Of a stretch of DNA of 55,112 nucleotides, positions 41,929 through 51,151 are shown one piece after another. Under the pieces are notes generated by a model. It had not been told where the DNA came from. It made no database searches and saw only the letters and a program-made list of their open reading frames with translations. This stretch comes from a virus: positions 1-55,112 of IMG/VR virus record IMGVR_UViG_3300044940_000164; one strand, written 5' to 3'. Within the stretch, counting starts at the first letter, position 1; every line of letters starts with the position of its first letter. The position numbers and the translations under genes are program-made.

Positions 41929-44006
41929 GTTAATACCTTTGCTAAGTCCCCTAAATTATAACTTGTTTTTACTGGATTATCAAACCTTTTATTTCCCCCA
42001 GAGAAAACCAAATCGTTTTCTTCCCAAATCTCAGCCCATCCCGGGGGATCATCCCAGTCAATGTCCTCTATACCGACAAAACTCTTATTGATGGCTACCG
42101 CGATGGCGTACACCAATAGATCCCAAGCCTCGTTTCGATTTTTTCCAATTTTTTTCCAGCCTTTAGGTGTTAGTCTCTCGGCGCATAGCTCCTCGTAAAA
42201 CCAATCTGGGAGCCATTTCGGAAAATTTATCCGGCCACCAAAAGGATCTGTACGATCAAGCATAGAATTTAATTGACACTTCAGCTCATGAGTATTTAAC
42301 ATCATAACAGGAACTTCGCCGTTCGCGTTAGCCTTGGAACCTTTCCTTGTGGATTCCGGATAGACAATTTTCTGGCGGGGTGCGACTTTCGATGTAGATC
42401 CTTTAGTCAGGATGAATCTCCGGTACAGCCCGGGATTTTCCTCATGATCGTATTTTAGGTATTTGTAGAATTCATACGCTTTCGCCGTTACGCCCTCTTC
42501 ACCGGCAGAATCGCAAGAAATCATCTTAATTTGCATATACATATCGTCTTCGCCGTGAAGTGGATACGCTCTCTCCATAACTTGCGAAATTAATAATTTC
42601 CAATCCTCCACATACGAACCAGGTTTTACCCACAGAACATCGCCTTCGGTATCTTTTCTTTCCGATTTTTTCACATCGAATCTATCGACCACCCAGATGT
42701 CGCCGCCCACTCCAAAACCGTGTACTTGTACCTTAAACATGTTTTTTTGAACGTCAATATTAGCAATCAAGAAACGCACGCCTTTCGGTACGACTTTATG
42801 GCCGTATTCACGGGCACGAGCTTTCAGTAGTTCTGGAAGCCTTTCAGTTCCAAGACCTCTAGGGACGTATGGTTCGCCAAACTTCGTATTTATGCATACT
42901 TTCAAATTCTCTTGTTTTCCAGTTCGTTCGAATTCGTCTTCTGCATTTAAGAGATCTTCCAGTAAACCCCTCCAGTTACTCATTCCTGCGGCAACCCCTT
43001 TCAACCAGAAAGAAGCGACAGTGCTTTTTACCGGCTCTCCGTGGAGTTTCCCTTCGCGATCTAGCCATTGCCCGTCTTTTACCCATCTGCCATTTAAGTT
43101 CATTTGGGCTTTCCCCGGGATGTTTTTATCGGGGTTCCCATCATGGTAGATTTTTTGGCCACAGTGGGGGCACTCCATATGTACTGAATCGAGAGCTTTA
43201 CCCATACCCTGATCTTCGTCCCATCTTAATAGAGATCTATCCGGCTCAAACCACTCTCGACACCCGAAGCACTGCCAGTAGAATCTTCTCCGATCGCCCT
43301 TATTATATAGCGATAAGATACCCCCGACGTGCGGGGCTTCATGTTTCGTTTTCGGGACGTAATTCGGATCCAAAACATCTCGACCGGGCGTGGATTCTGA
43401 AACGCACATTGCCCGACTACCAAAAACGGTCGTCCTCGCTACCCCCAATGCGTGAGGTGCGCCTTCGCCGTCAACGTCTTCAGGCATTCGATCGTAGTCA
43501 GTCAAAAAAACCTTTGGGACCGTCTTAGACGACATTTCCGTAATAGACGGCCACGAGTAGCGAACTTTCATTCCTGATCTAAATCTCGTAGTTGTAGTAG
43601 TGTGCGCCTTAGCGCCAGGCGCTAACGCGCTGCGGATGTCTTTACTGTGGCGGAACAGTTTCTCCATCGTATCACCACTGTAATATCGGGCGGATTGCTG
43701 TGACGTGTGGTAGAGAATCATATCCGCAGGATCGCATTTCGCGGTGTGAGTCATCCAGTCCGCAAACATATCCGTTTTACCCATCTGTGCGGACCCAACG
43801 AATATCATTTCCGTGTATTCGTCCGAAGTCAGCGTCTCTAAAGGTTCACGCATATATGGGGTTTTTTCCGATTTCCAAGGTCCAACGTAAGAGCCGGGGT
43901 TCGAAATCCAGATATATTTCTCTGCGGCTTGCCAGACGTTCAGTCTTTCCGCGGGCCGGATCATTTCCGCGGTATCCACTAACAGGGCTTCCAAAGAATT
44001 ATTCAT
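41925..44006 (-). CDS. terminase large subunit (GpA family)
   Basis: 693 residues from the ATG at 44006, with GGAGGAG upstream; the frame is open to 44069 inside TerS. ATPase: degenerate Walker A GSAQMGKT (71-78), SQQSARYY, and Walker B-like KVFLTDYDRM. A zinc-finger pair CFGCREWFEP...CPHCGQK follows (about 270-305). The nuclease part has ANIDVQKNMF, SCDSAGEEG and AWDLLVYAIA. Lambda gpA-type enzymes cut cos ends and package DNA, so this phage probably has cohesive ends (inference from the family). Confidence 0.93.
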   Translation of the reverse strand: MNNSLEALLVDTAEMIRPAERLNVWQAAEKYIWISNPGSYVGPWKSEKTPYMREPLETLTSDEYTEMIFVGSAQMGKTDMFADWMTHTAKCDPADMILYHTSQQSARYYSGDTMEKLFRHSKDIRSALAPGAKAHTTTTTRFRSGMKVRYSWPSITEMSSKTVPKVFLTDYDRMPEDVDGEGAPHALGVARTTVFGSRAMCVSESTPGRDVLDPNYVPKTKHEAPHVGGILSLYNKGDRRRFYWQCFGCREWFEPDRSLLRWDEDQGMGKALDSVHMECPHCGQKIYHDGNPDKNIPGKAQMNLNGRWVKDGQWLDREGKLHGEPVKSTVASFWLKGVAAGMSNWRGLLEDLLNAEDEFERTGKQENLKVCINTKFGEPYVPRGLGTERLPELLKARAREYGHKVVPKGVRFLIANIDVQKNMFKVQVHGFGVGGDIWVVDRFDVKKSERKDTEGDVLWVKPGSYVEDWKLLISQVMERAYPLHGEDDMYMQIKMISCDSAGEEGVTAKAYEFYKYLKYDHEENPGLYRRFILTKGSTSKVAPRQKIVYPESTRKGSKANANGEVPVMMLNTHELKCQLNSMLDRTDPFGGRINFPKWLPDWFYEELCAERLTPKGWKKIGKNRNEAWDLLVYAIAVAINKSFVGIEDIDWDDPPGWAEIWEENDLVFSGGNKRFDNPVKTSYNLGDLAKVLT

Positions 44007-44595
44007 CGTACTGCTCCTCCAAATACGACTTTGACGTTCCTGTTTTCCCTCTTTCCAGTAACATACCATGCATATCGTTTTGCAGAGAGTCCACTAAATC
44101 TTTGATGACTTTCTTTTGCTCAGAAGTAGTCGTGGCATTTTTTTCTATTGTGTCGATCCACAAGTTCATGCACCCTCTCATGTGCTTTAGCGTCTCGGCA
44201 AAAACCTCAAGTACCAACTCCGTTCGCCAAAGCTGTCCAGCCTCCTCCCTAAACTTCATTTCTTTGAGTTTGGCATCCCAGTAGTCACGATTTATTTTAT
44301 TGGGTAGTTGTTCCGGACGAATAGTCTGCAAATATTCGTTGAGATCTATTTCTGGGTCGACAAGGTATTGACATGCTTTTCTGAAATTCCAAAGATCTGA
44401 GCCCCCTTTGCCGCGTCCTATAGGAGAGATCTTTGCTAATTTCTTCCTTACGGTTCTGGGGTCCATCTGGAACATTTGGCCAAGCCAGTTCGCTGTCACG
44501 CCATTGGAGACTCTGGGATCGTAGACAGGGCTACGGCTATCCTCCGGCCCATCGGATTCTCCAAACTCGTCAACCGTATCGTCGAATTCTCCCAT
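43999..44595 (-). CDS. terminase small subunit (Nu1-like)
   Basis: 198 residues. HTH near residues 36-55 (TANWLGQMFQMDPRTVRKKLAKISPIG), then a helical domain (DYWDAKLKEMKFREEAGQLWRTELVLEVFAETLKHMRG). Recognises the packaging site. Start codon lies in a 16-bp tandem repeat whose upstream copy gives the GGGAG ribosome site. Confidence 0.82.
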   Translation of the reverse strand: MGEFDDTVDEFGESDGPEDSRSPVYDPRVSNGVTANWLGQMFQMDPRTVRKKLAKISPIGRGKGGSDLWNFRKACQYLVDPEIDLNEYLQTIRPEQLPNKINRDYWDAKLKEMKFREEAGQLWRTELVLEVFAETLKHMRGCMNLWIDTIEKNATTTSEQKKVIKDLVDSLQNDMHGMLLERGKTGTSKSYLEEQYDE

Positions 44596-44622
44596 ATCTG
44601 TATTCTCCCATATCTGTATTCT
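44591..44622 (-). repeat. 16-bp tandem repeat at the terS start
   Basis: CCCATATCTGTATTCT (plus strand) occurs twice without a gap (44591-44606, 44607-44622). On the coding strand each copy carries ATATGGGAG: the downstream one is the terS start, the upstream one gives its ribosome site and a 13-codon out-of-frame ORF from 44611. Confidence 0.85.
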
Positions 44623-44629
44623 ACACCTT

Positions 44630-46060
44630 TTAATAGCTATCCACCAGTGTTTTATCTGCTTGTAGGATCGTTAAAATCTCGTCCTGATTTGCTGCTTTGC
44701 TGATCAGGGCCGCATAAACTCTTTCGTCGTATGTGCCAGCGGTTAATATGTGGTAAATAATGACTTTCTCTTCTGTCTGACCTGGGCGAACCAGGCGACG
44801 ATTGAATTGCTGATAAAGCTCGAGACTCCAAGTAAGACCATACCAGACGCATATATTTGAGCCTTTCTGTAAGTTTAGACCGTGGCCTATACTGGCGGGG
44901 TGTGCAATCAGTAGTGGAATTTTCCCGGCGTTCCAATTCGCCACGGCGTCTTCGGTATCCTCAAAAATACAAGCTTGAGGAAATTTATCTTTTATGCGAT
45001 CTTTGTCAAATTCATATGAGTAGGCCACTAAAATAGGCTTCCCGTCGGCCGACTCGATTATTTCTTTTAGCGCGTCTGCTTTAAGATCATGAATTTCTAT
45101 TGTCTCTAATCTGACTCCAAAATCATCATTTCGATAGATAGAACCGTTGCATAATTGTAAAAGTTTCTGAGCAAGAACTCCCGCAGATTTTGCCCGGATC
45201 TCTTCCTCCCAAAGCACACGAGTTTTCAGTAGTGTATCGTATTTGCTTTGAGTCTTTTTATTCATATGAACGTAATAAGGAATATCTACTTGTTGCGGTA
45301 ACTCGACATAATCCTCTGTTTTAAGCGTCACACAAATATCTTTAATTCTATCGGTTATTTGCTGGACAGCAAAAGACTTAGGAGTGATTTTTCTGGTGTA
45401 TGGGCAAGTATCGAACCAGCGCTGCATAAACGCACTTCGGCTATTACCCAAGCGCTCCCCCAGATCTAATAAATAAACAAGACCCCCTATGTCTTGTATT
45501 CCGTTCGGAGAGGGAGTGCCCGATAATTCAACAACCCTTTTCAGATATTTCTTTCGGGCTTTTACTAAGATTCCGTAACCATTCATTCTGCCGCCAGAGG
45601 TTTTTCCCTGTTTTCTTGTCACCGCAGATCGCTGCTTCCAGGATTTTAACCGCGACGCTTCGTCGTATATTAAAGCATCGTAGGGCCACGTTTTTCCGTT
45701 CTGGAAAAATTCCCACAGCCATACCAAATTCTCTCGATTGGTAATATGGATGGGGGCAGGTGAAAGCGCCGCGTTACCACGAGAAATCAGATCCATTTCT
45801 CCGAGAATTAGAGAATGCTCCAAACCTATGAGATGCTCCCATTCTTTTTTTTCGTCGGGCCAAGTATCCTTCGCGACTCGAATAGGCGCCACTATCAACA
45901 CTTTTTTAGCCATTTTACAATCCAGCCAAATTTTTGCCGTAGTCCATCCAGCGGCAGTTTTTCCAAAACCCATGTCCGCGCCCCAAAGACAGTAGGGTCT
46001 TTCCAGAGCGTAATCAATTAAGAAATTCTGAGCAGATCGAAGTTCACTTAATGAGCGCAT
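44630..46060 (-). CDS. SNF2-like DNA helicase
   Basis: 476 residues. Motif I GADMGFGKT (27-35), Ia VAPIRVAKDTWPDE, motif II LIYDEASRLK, motif III ELSGTPSPNG, motif IV-V GHGLNLQKG, motif VI QFNRRLVRPGQ. A compact SNF2 ATPase that lacks accessory domains, common in phage replication modules next to VRR-NUC. Uses ATP to translocate on duplex DNA or branch-migrate. Start overlaps the nuclease gene. Confidence 0.9.
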   Translation of the reverse strand: MRSLSELRSAQNFLIDYALERPYCLWGADMGFGKTAAGWTTAKIWLDCKMAKKVLIVAPIRVAKDTWPDEKKEWEHLIGLEHSLILGEMDLISRGNAALSPAPIHITNRENLVWLWEFFQNGKTWPYDALIYDEASRLKSWKQRSAVTRKQGKTSGGRMNGYGILVKARKKYLKRVVELSGTPSPNGIQDIGGLVYLLDLGERLGNSRSAFMQRWFDTCPYTRKITPKSFAVQQITDRIKDICVTLKTEDYVELPQQVDIPYYVHMNKKTQSKYDTLLKTRVLWEEEIRAKSAGVLAQKLLQLCNGSIYRNDDFGVRLETIEIHDLKADALKEIIESADGKPILVAYSYEFDKDRIKDKFPQACIFEDTEDAVANWNAGKIPLLIAHPASIGHGLNLQKGSNICVWYGLTWSLELYQQFNRRLVRPGQTEEKVIIYHILTAGTYDERVYAALISKAANQDEILTILQADKTLVDSY

Positions 46061-46316
46061 CTACACCCTCTATACTATCTATGACGTGAACGACTACACC
46101 TTGCTTTGCCAACTCGCGGTGTTCCCACATTTGCGAATCACTGAGTTCGCCTGTTGGGGACTTGAACTCGATAAACACTATCTGCCCGTCGTGCGCAAAC
46201 AACCTATCGGGGGCGCCGTCACATCCAATCCAAGAAAGTTTCCGAGTAAACCACCCCAACTTAGCTGCTTTTTTTACGGCATACCCTTCGATGTCGGCTT
46301 CTATATAATCGATCAT
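46044..46316 (-). CDS. VRR-NUC domain nuclease
   Basis: 90 residues, exactly one VRR-NUC domain: IEADIEGYAVKKAAKLGWFTRKLSWIGCDGAPDRLFAHDGQIVFIEFKSPTGELSDSQMWEHREL. Catalytic residues are E6, D in GAPDR, E in IEFK and the Lys. It probably resolves flaps or junctions for the helicase encoded next to it (overlapping by 17 bases). Confidence 0.9.
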   Translation of the reverse strand: MIDYIEADIEGYAVKKAAKLGWFTRKLSWIGCDGAPDRLFAHDGQIVFIEFKSPTGELSDSQMWEHRELAKQGVVVHVIDSIEGVDALIK

Positions 46317-46537
46317 ATCTCGCTCTCCAAACGTAAAACAACTTGATGCGCTCTTTCGTATGTTTCCGCGTTTGTGAACTCCATTTCGCGGAGCATAGAT
46401 TGCGCGTCTTTACTTTTAGCTTGTATTAAATATTTATCTGAGTGCTCCAAAAAATACTCTCGTGTTTCTTGCCAAAGCAATCCACAAACTCTGTAGTCCC
46501 CCGAAGCTATATACGCTAAAAACTCTATATAAGTCAT
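46313..46537 (-). CDS. small protein, unknown function
   Basis: 74 residues between polymerase and VRR-NUC genes, with ATGA overlap. Helical, acidic. Possibly a small accessory replication factor (context only). Confidence 0.55.
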   Translation of the reverse strand: MTYIEFLAYIASGDYRVCGLLWQETREYFLEHSDKYLIQAKSKDAQSMLREMEFTNAETYERAHQVVLRLESEI

Positions 46538-46538
46538 A

Positions 46539-48593
46539 TCAATCCTTTATGAAACACCAGGTTGTGTGGCCTTCTGCTGCTAAAGGCAACCCAGTCGCCC
46601 ATGCAGGAACCGTCTCCATACACTCTATCAGAGTAGCTAAATGCTCTTCTGCTTGATTTTCCGGCACCAGACAGGTGATCTGATCGTGCACATGCATGAA
46701 TACATCCAGTCCAGCTTTTTCCGCCAGAAGTAAGCCGTTAGCCAAAATATCGCGGGCGATCGCTTGCACCGCGTTCTCTACCAACTTGCCGTAGTATGTG
46801 TCTGTGGTTTGCATCCCTCCTCCTAAGCCCGGCTGTTGATAGGTAATAGATTCCCGCATCTCCCCCCAAGGAGTTCGTCTCTGGGCCAGGCGAGGGCGGC
46901 AGTACGAGATGGCCCGTCCCGATGGCAGATACATGCGAAGGAAGGGTCCTTCCATTTTGAAAACAAGCATCCCTGCGTGCGTCTCCTTTCCTGTGCGCAC
47001 GCAAGTCTTTGCAGCACGTTCTATCACTTTCCAGAAATCGGTAACACCGCTATAGACTGTGCGAAATACTTCTATTGAGTGAGCAGACTCTTCTGGTGTC
47101 ATGTTGATGCCCATATTTCGAGCGTAACCCAATAGCCCGGTCGCTTCTATCTCCCCTGTTCTGGGGTTCTCTTTGATTTCTCCGACACCCAGCGCATATC
47201 CAGCGCCGAGTACGGCCGGTTTTGCGATAGTGCGCTTTTGTTTCTTGCCTTCTTTGTATTCTGCGTAAAGAATCTCGTAATCTTGTCCGAACAAATATTG
47301 AGCGAAATCCAGATATGGATCGCGTCCTTTCTCAAATACTGAGAGAATTTTCTCGTCCTCGCACACCCAGCCAAGTACCCGATTCTCGATCGCCGATAAA
47401 TCTGCGTCAGCCAAAAGAAAACCTTGCGGTGCCTGAACCACGGTTCTAACCGATGCTCCCAAGTACATCAAGGGATTGCCGTATTTTTCTCGCACCTGGG
47501 GAAGATCTAAGACGGCAAGATCCTTAGCCATCTCGTGCTGACGCTTCTCCAGATGAGGAGGCGCCCTCATCAAATTTTGCGGCTGAAAACCTCTCCCGCC
47601 CCACCGGGAAGTCCTAGACGCACCCGCGTATTGGAAGCAACCCTTTAAGGTATCGTCTTCGCATAGTCTTTGCGCAACTGCGTAATACTTCTTTACCGCC
47701 GCGCCAGAAAGCTCACTACGACAAACTAAAGCCTCGTAATATGGGTCTGTGTCGTCAATACCCACTAATTTAGAAACTCTTTCAAGCTCTTGATCTATGT
47801 GCCCTTTTTTCAAGTCCTCGTATGGGTAGCCGTGAGCGCGTAGCCACGGAAGGAGTTGTTGCGTGCTATTCGGGTTATCGAGACCTGTCACTTCTTTGAA
47901 ATACGGAGTCGCCTCCTTCTGGTGCGCGTCAGCTATTTTTATAGCGTTCATAATGGCAGCGCGATTGAATGGTATCCCCCGGTTGTTGATCTTCTGATCC
48001 AGAACCCAGATAGCCTGTTCTTCGTCGCTTAAGTCCCATTTCTTAATACGAGATAGGATGGCCACTTCGGCAACAATATCTTGCCTGTTATAAAATTTGA
48101 AATCCTCCCAATCTTGGTGATCGGTAAACTTGTTCGCCCTAGTATGCGGCTTAGTCTTTGTGGGTTTACGAGGCATACAGAATTTTCGAATCAACAGCTT
48201 GCCGCGGCCATCTTTCTTTTTGTCCTGAGCTAAAGCTACTGCTTCTCCTAATTTCTCCAATTTCCCTGGCAACGCAAGGGAAAGGCCTAGCGCCATAGTA
48301 CACCGCCACTGGGCAGGGTCTACGGGTAATTTTAACGTGTACGCACATATAGCAAGTTCGAACGCGGCGTTGTGGGCGCGTTTTAAGACAGTAGGATCCA
48401 AAAGTAGAGCTCTAAGCCTGTCAGGCATTTGCTGGCCCTCTGCCGGTACCCATTGTTGTATGTCGCCGTTATCTTCACACCATGCGCACATCAATACTTC
48501 GGTGCTCGGATGCATAGCGTACCGATGGGACCCAACTTTCGTCAGGTCCACCTCGGAAAACGTCTCAAAATCGATGTTGGCGACTTTTACCAT
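46539..48593 (-). CDS. DNA polymerase, family A with 3'-5' exonuclease
   Basis: 684 residues. Proofreading domain: IDFETFSEVDL (Asp8, Glu10; Exo I), RAHNAAFE (Exo II), YNRQDIVAE (Exo III). Polymerase: motif A LADADLSAIENRVLGW, motif B region KRTIAKPAVLGAGYALG, motif C VFMHVHDQ. Similar to the T7-type phage replicative enzymes, without the 5'-3' nuclease of PolI. Probably the replicative polymerase of this phage. GGAG before ATG, overlapping the SSB gene end. Confidence 0.93.
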   Translation of the reverse strand: MVKVANIDFETFSEVDLTKVGSHRYAMHPSTEVLMCAWCEDNGDIQQWVPAEGQQMPDRLRALLLDPTVLKRAHNAAFELAICAYTLKLPVDPAQWRCTMALGLSLALPGKLEKLGEAVALAQDKKKDGRGKLLIRKFCMPRKPTKTKPHTRANKFTDHQDWEDFKFYNRQDIVAEVAILSRIKKWDLSDEEQAIWVLDQKINNRGIPFNRAAIMNAIKIADAHQKEATPYFKEVTGLDNPNSTQQLLPWLRAHGYPYEDLKKGHIDQELERVSKLVGIDDTDPYYEALVCRSELSGAAVKKYYAVAQRLCEDDTLKGCFQYAGASRTSRWGGRGFQPQNLMRAPPHLEKRQHEMAKDLAVLDLPQVREKYGNPLMYLGASVRTVVQAPQGFLLADADLSAIENRVLGWVCEDEKILSVFEKGRDPYLDFAQYLFGQDYEILYAEYKEGKKQKRTIAKPAVLGAGYALGVGEIKENPRTGEIEATGLLGYARNMGINMTPEESAHSIEVFRTVYSGVTDFWKVIERAAKTCVRTGKETHAGMLVFKMEGPFLRMYLPSGRAISYCRPRLAQRRTPWGEMRESITYQQPGLGGGMQTTDTYYGKLVENAVQAIARDILANGLLLAEKAGLDVFMHVHDQITCLVPENQAEEHLATLIECMETVPAWATGLPLAAEGHTTWCFIKD

Positions 48594-49171
48594 TAAAACT
48601 CCGATTCTTCCTCTTCCGCATCCTCGAAGTCGTCGAACTCGGAGTCGGAGACTGCTGAAGCACCAAACGCCTCGCCCTTCGCTGCGTACATAACGCCTTC
48701 CAGCGACGCGAAAACGCCCTTAATTTTCTTCTCGCTGTTATCCACAGCGTAGAGCCGAATTATGGCATTCACATAGCACCCACCGTAGAGCGTGCCGTCG
48801 TCTTCATGCAAGGTGTTCTTTTGGCCGTCTTTCAAAACCGGGCGACGGTCGTTTTTGGCCGTCACGTAAAACTTTCCGGCGTACTCTGGACCGCGATCTT
48901 CTCCCTGCTTTGTGGTCTCGTCTCCATCCCTAATCGGATAGCTATCGCCCTTGAAGTTTGGAACCTTACCGTTGAATGCCGCTTTACAAACTTCTTCGTA
49001 GGCCTTCTCTATTGCTTTTTTGTTCTTTTCATCTGTCTTATCGAAAATGAAAGACGCCATGTATTTTTTCTTGCTTGGATCGTCGATACCCGGTTTCGGC
49101 TTAAATAACGCTGGGTAGCTCAAGCGCACTTTGGTTAATTTTACTTTACCTATTTCGGTTGTATCAGTCAT
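48593..49171 (-). CDS. DUF2815 single-stranded DNA-binding protein
   Basis: 192 residues. KVKLTKVRLSYPALFKPKPG, KKKYMASFIFDKTD..., LYGGCYVNAIIRLYAV, KGVFASLEGVMYAAKGEAFG fit DUF2815, a phage SSB-like OB-fold family. The acidic, Glu/Asp-rich tail (DFEDAEEEESEF) is the usual protein-interaction tail of SSBs. Lies directly upstream of the polymerase. Confidence 0.88.
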   Translation of the reverse strand: MTDTTEIGKVKLTKVRLSYPALFKPKPGIDDPSKKKYMASFIFDKTDEKNKKAIEKAYEEVCKAAFNGKVPNFKGDSYPIRDGDETTKQGEDRGPEYAGKFYVTAKNDRRPVLKDGQKNTLHEDDGTLYGGCYVNAIIRLYAVDNSEKKIKGVFASLEGVMYAAKGEAFGASAVSDSEFDDFEDAEEEESEF

Positions 49172-49182
49172 GTTACTACTCC

Positions 49183-50325
49183 TTAAAAATCGTTAAACAT
49201 ATCAGAGACAGGCGCTACTCTGGTCCCCTTCCCAAAGCGAGGAATCACCTTTTTCGGGGGATTTCCTCTCTTAGAATTTTCGGCCACAAGACGTACTTTG
49301 TCTGGGTTCTTAGACCCTAGAAGATCAAGAACCTGTGCCGGTGTTTTTAGAGTGGAGTTATACAGCTCATTTTCGCGAAGCGTGGTGTGTTCAGTGAAAT
49401 ATGAGACGATCTCCCCCTCGTCTTTAGTCCATTCCGCTGCCGGTTTTTTACCAACAACTAAATCGATCTCCTCAAAGCTTACACCAGATTCTAATCGGTG
49501 TAAAGCTTCTTCTTCGGCGTTTTTCAAAAAATCAGTAATTAATTTTTTGTTCACCAATGTTTTTTCTAAATCTTCATTACTTAGGTTTTTGTATTTGCCA
49601 AAATTCTCTACCATAAAATCAATCAGCTCCATTACGTGATCCCGGTAGTCCGGGCAAATGAACTTAGCTGGGCAAAACATGCATTGCTCGGCCCCGGCTT
49701 TTATCTCTTCGGATCCGTAGACTTTTTCGGCTTTTCCTTCCAATTCCGAAAAAAAATCCAGATCTTCGTAGGTTTCTTCTTCGACATTGTGGTCGATTTT
49801 CGGTTGGCAAATGGCCAAGGTTACTTTCTCGACGTCCAACCCTTCCTGCTTTAGCCTGTTCAAGTGACCCACCGCGTACAAACCCAACTGGGTATTGTCC
49901 TTAGCCCGAACACCATAATATCCGAATTTCCAGTCAAAGACCACTAAGTGCTTCGTGCTGTAGCGATAGATGACGATATCGGGTGAGCCGAATTGATCTA
50001 GGAACGTATTGATTTTTTCTTCGTAACGAATTTCAGAATCGTCCTTAAGATCTTCTAGCCAACTGAGTCCTATATCCAGCCAAAGCGCGTTCTCATACGA
50101 AAAAACATGCGTTTTACTAGCTAGAGGTGCTTCCTCTCCTACAAGGGAAAAAGGGTCCAATCCGTATCGAGCACAAATTTCTGCTTTACTGTGAAGATAA
50201 GATCCCTCCGTAGATTCGTCACTATCTTCGTTCTCTATTTTTTCGCTTAACCCGATACTTCCTGGACACTTCAGCCACCTCTCCGAGGAAGAGGGGGCGT
50301 ACTTAGCGTGCTCAGAATTCGTCAT
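49183..50325 (-). CDS. DUF2800 RecB-like nuclease
   Basis: 380 residues. SERWLKCPGSIGLSE...STEGSYLHSKAE, VVFDWKFGYYGVRAKDNTQLGLYAVG and CMFCPAKFICPDYR belong to DUF2800, a PD-(D/E)XK family with a Cas4/AddB-like C-terminal cysteine cluster (C..C.....C). The catalytic D/K are in VFDWKF. Probably an exonuclease for recombination, possibly with an Fe-S cluster. AGAGGA before the ATG. Confidence 0.85.
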   Translation of the reverse strand: MTNSEHAKYAPSSSERWLKCPGSIGLSEKIENEDSDESTEGSYLHSKAEICARYGLDPFSLVGEEAPLASKTHVFSYENALWLDIGLSWLEDLKDDSEIRYEEKINTFLDQFGSPDIVIYRYSTKHLVVFDWKFGYYGVRAKDNTQLGLYAVGHLNRLKQEGLDVEKVTLAICQPKIDHNVEEETYEDLDFFSELEGKAEKVYGSEEIKAGAEQCMFCPAKFICPDYRDHVMELIDFMVENFGKYKNLSNEDLEKTLVNKKLITDFLKNAEEEALHRLESGVSFEEIDLVVGKKPAAEWTKDEGEIVSYFTEHTTLRENELYNSTLKTPAQVLDLLGSKNPDKVRLVAENSKRGNPPKKVIPRFGKGTRVAPVSDMFNDF

Positions 50326-51082
50326 TCGAGTCCTCTTGTTGATCGATCATAAAGTCGACAAATTCTCTATATCCTCCAGGTAAGATCTCCTTGGCTTTGG
50401 CAACACCAAAACGCTCTTTTGCCTTCAATAACGCTTCGCGCTTCTTGGGATCTTGAGATTTGGCGAATGATTCAACGGATGCGATAAACTCAGATTCCGT
50501 CATATCTTCCTTAGATTCTGACTTCTCGGGAGCCGCTACTTCCATTTCCGCGATCCCCTGACGTAGGTCTTCTAACTCCGAAAGGAATTCTACCGACTCA
50601 GGTTTACCAAAGATGTCGTCCGCGGTGGTCATGCCAAATTTATCGAATAGTGCGTCCATTTGCTTGGTCGCTTCAATGTTTTGCTCTTTGGTGAGGTTTA
50701 CAAACACCGAAGAAACCGATCTAGCGATCTCGGATTTTGTAGGTAGCTTATCTGCTTTCTTGGTCGCCGCTTTTTTAGCTGCTGGGGCCTTTTCTTCAGC
50801 CAGCTCTTCTGGGATAGCCTCTTCTTGCTTCGGTTCAGTCGGGTATTTAGTGCTATCTTTAATGAGGTACGCCTTATCTTCTTCCTTCACCGAAACATGT
50901 CCTGACACAACACCCGCAGTGCTGTTGTTCGCGGCGATCGTTTCGACCAGAACTAAGATAGCCTTATTGCGTGCTTCGTATCCTCGAGCAAAGGCGGTAA
51001 AGCCCTCACTGAAGGCTAAAAGAGCTTCACGCTCTGCTGAAGCTTCGGCCACAATTTTATTTAATAAATCTTCGTGTTTCAT
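50312..51082 (-). CDS. helical protein of the replication operon
   Basis: 256 residues; first gene of the operon after the promoter at 51113. The N-terminus is helical (LLNKIVAEASAEREALLAFSEGFTAFARGYEARNKAIL), the middle a Lys/Ala/Glu low-complexity linker, and the C-terminus DKFGMTTADD..EFVDFMIDQQEDSNDEF acidic. Not recognised. Such proteins occur at the head of SSB-nuclease-polymerase operons, perhaps as recombination cofactor (inference). Confidence 0.6.
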   Translation of the reverse strand: MKHEDLLNKIVAEASAEREALLAFSEGFTAFARGYEARNKAILVLVETIAANNSTAGVVSGHVSVKEEDKAYLIKDSTKYPTEPKQEEAIPEELAEEKAPAAKKAATKKADKLPTKSEIARSVSSVFVNLTKEQNIEATKQMDALFDKFGMTTADDIFGKPESVEFLSELEDLRQGIAEMEVAAPEKSESKEDMTESEFIASVESFAKSQDPKKREALLKAKERFGVAKAKEILPGGYREFVDFMIDQQEDSNDEF

Positions 51083-51112
51083 ATTGTCTTCCTCCTCGAC
51101 AGTTAGTTTTTC

Positions 51113-51141
51113 AATCTATCACGACAAAATGACTTTGTCAA
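51113..51141 (-). promoter_or_regulatory. promoter and operator of the replication operon
   Basis: On the minus strand TTGACA (51141-51136), 17 bases, TAGATT (51118-51113). An inverted repeat GACAAA-N5-TTTGTC overlaps the -35 and spacer; its halves resemble the iteron core TGACAAA found at 54.4-54.7 kb. GAGGAGGAAG and ATG follow. Confidence 0.7.
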
Positions 51142-51151
51142 TAGGGCCAGC

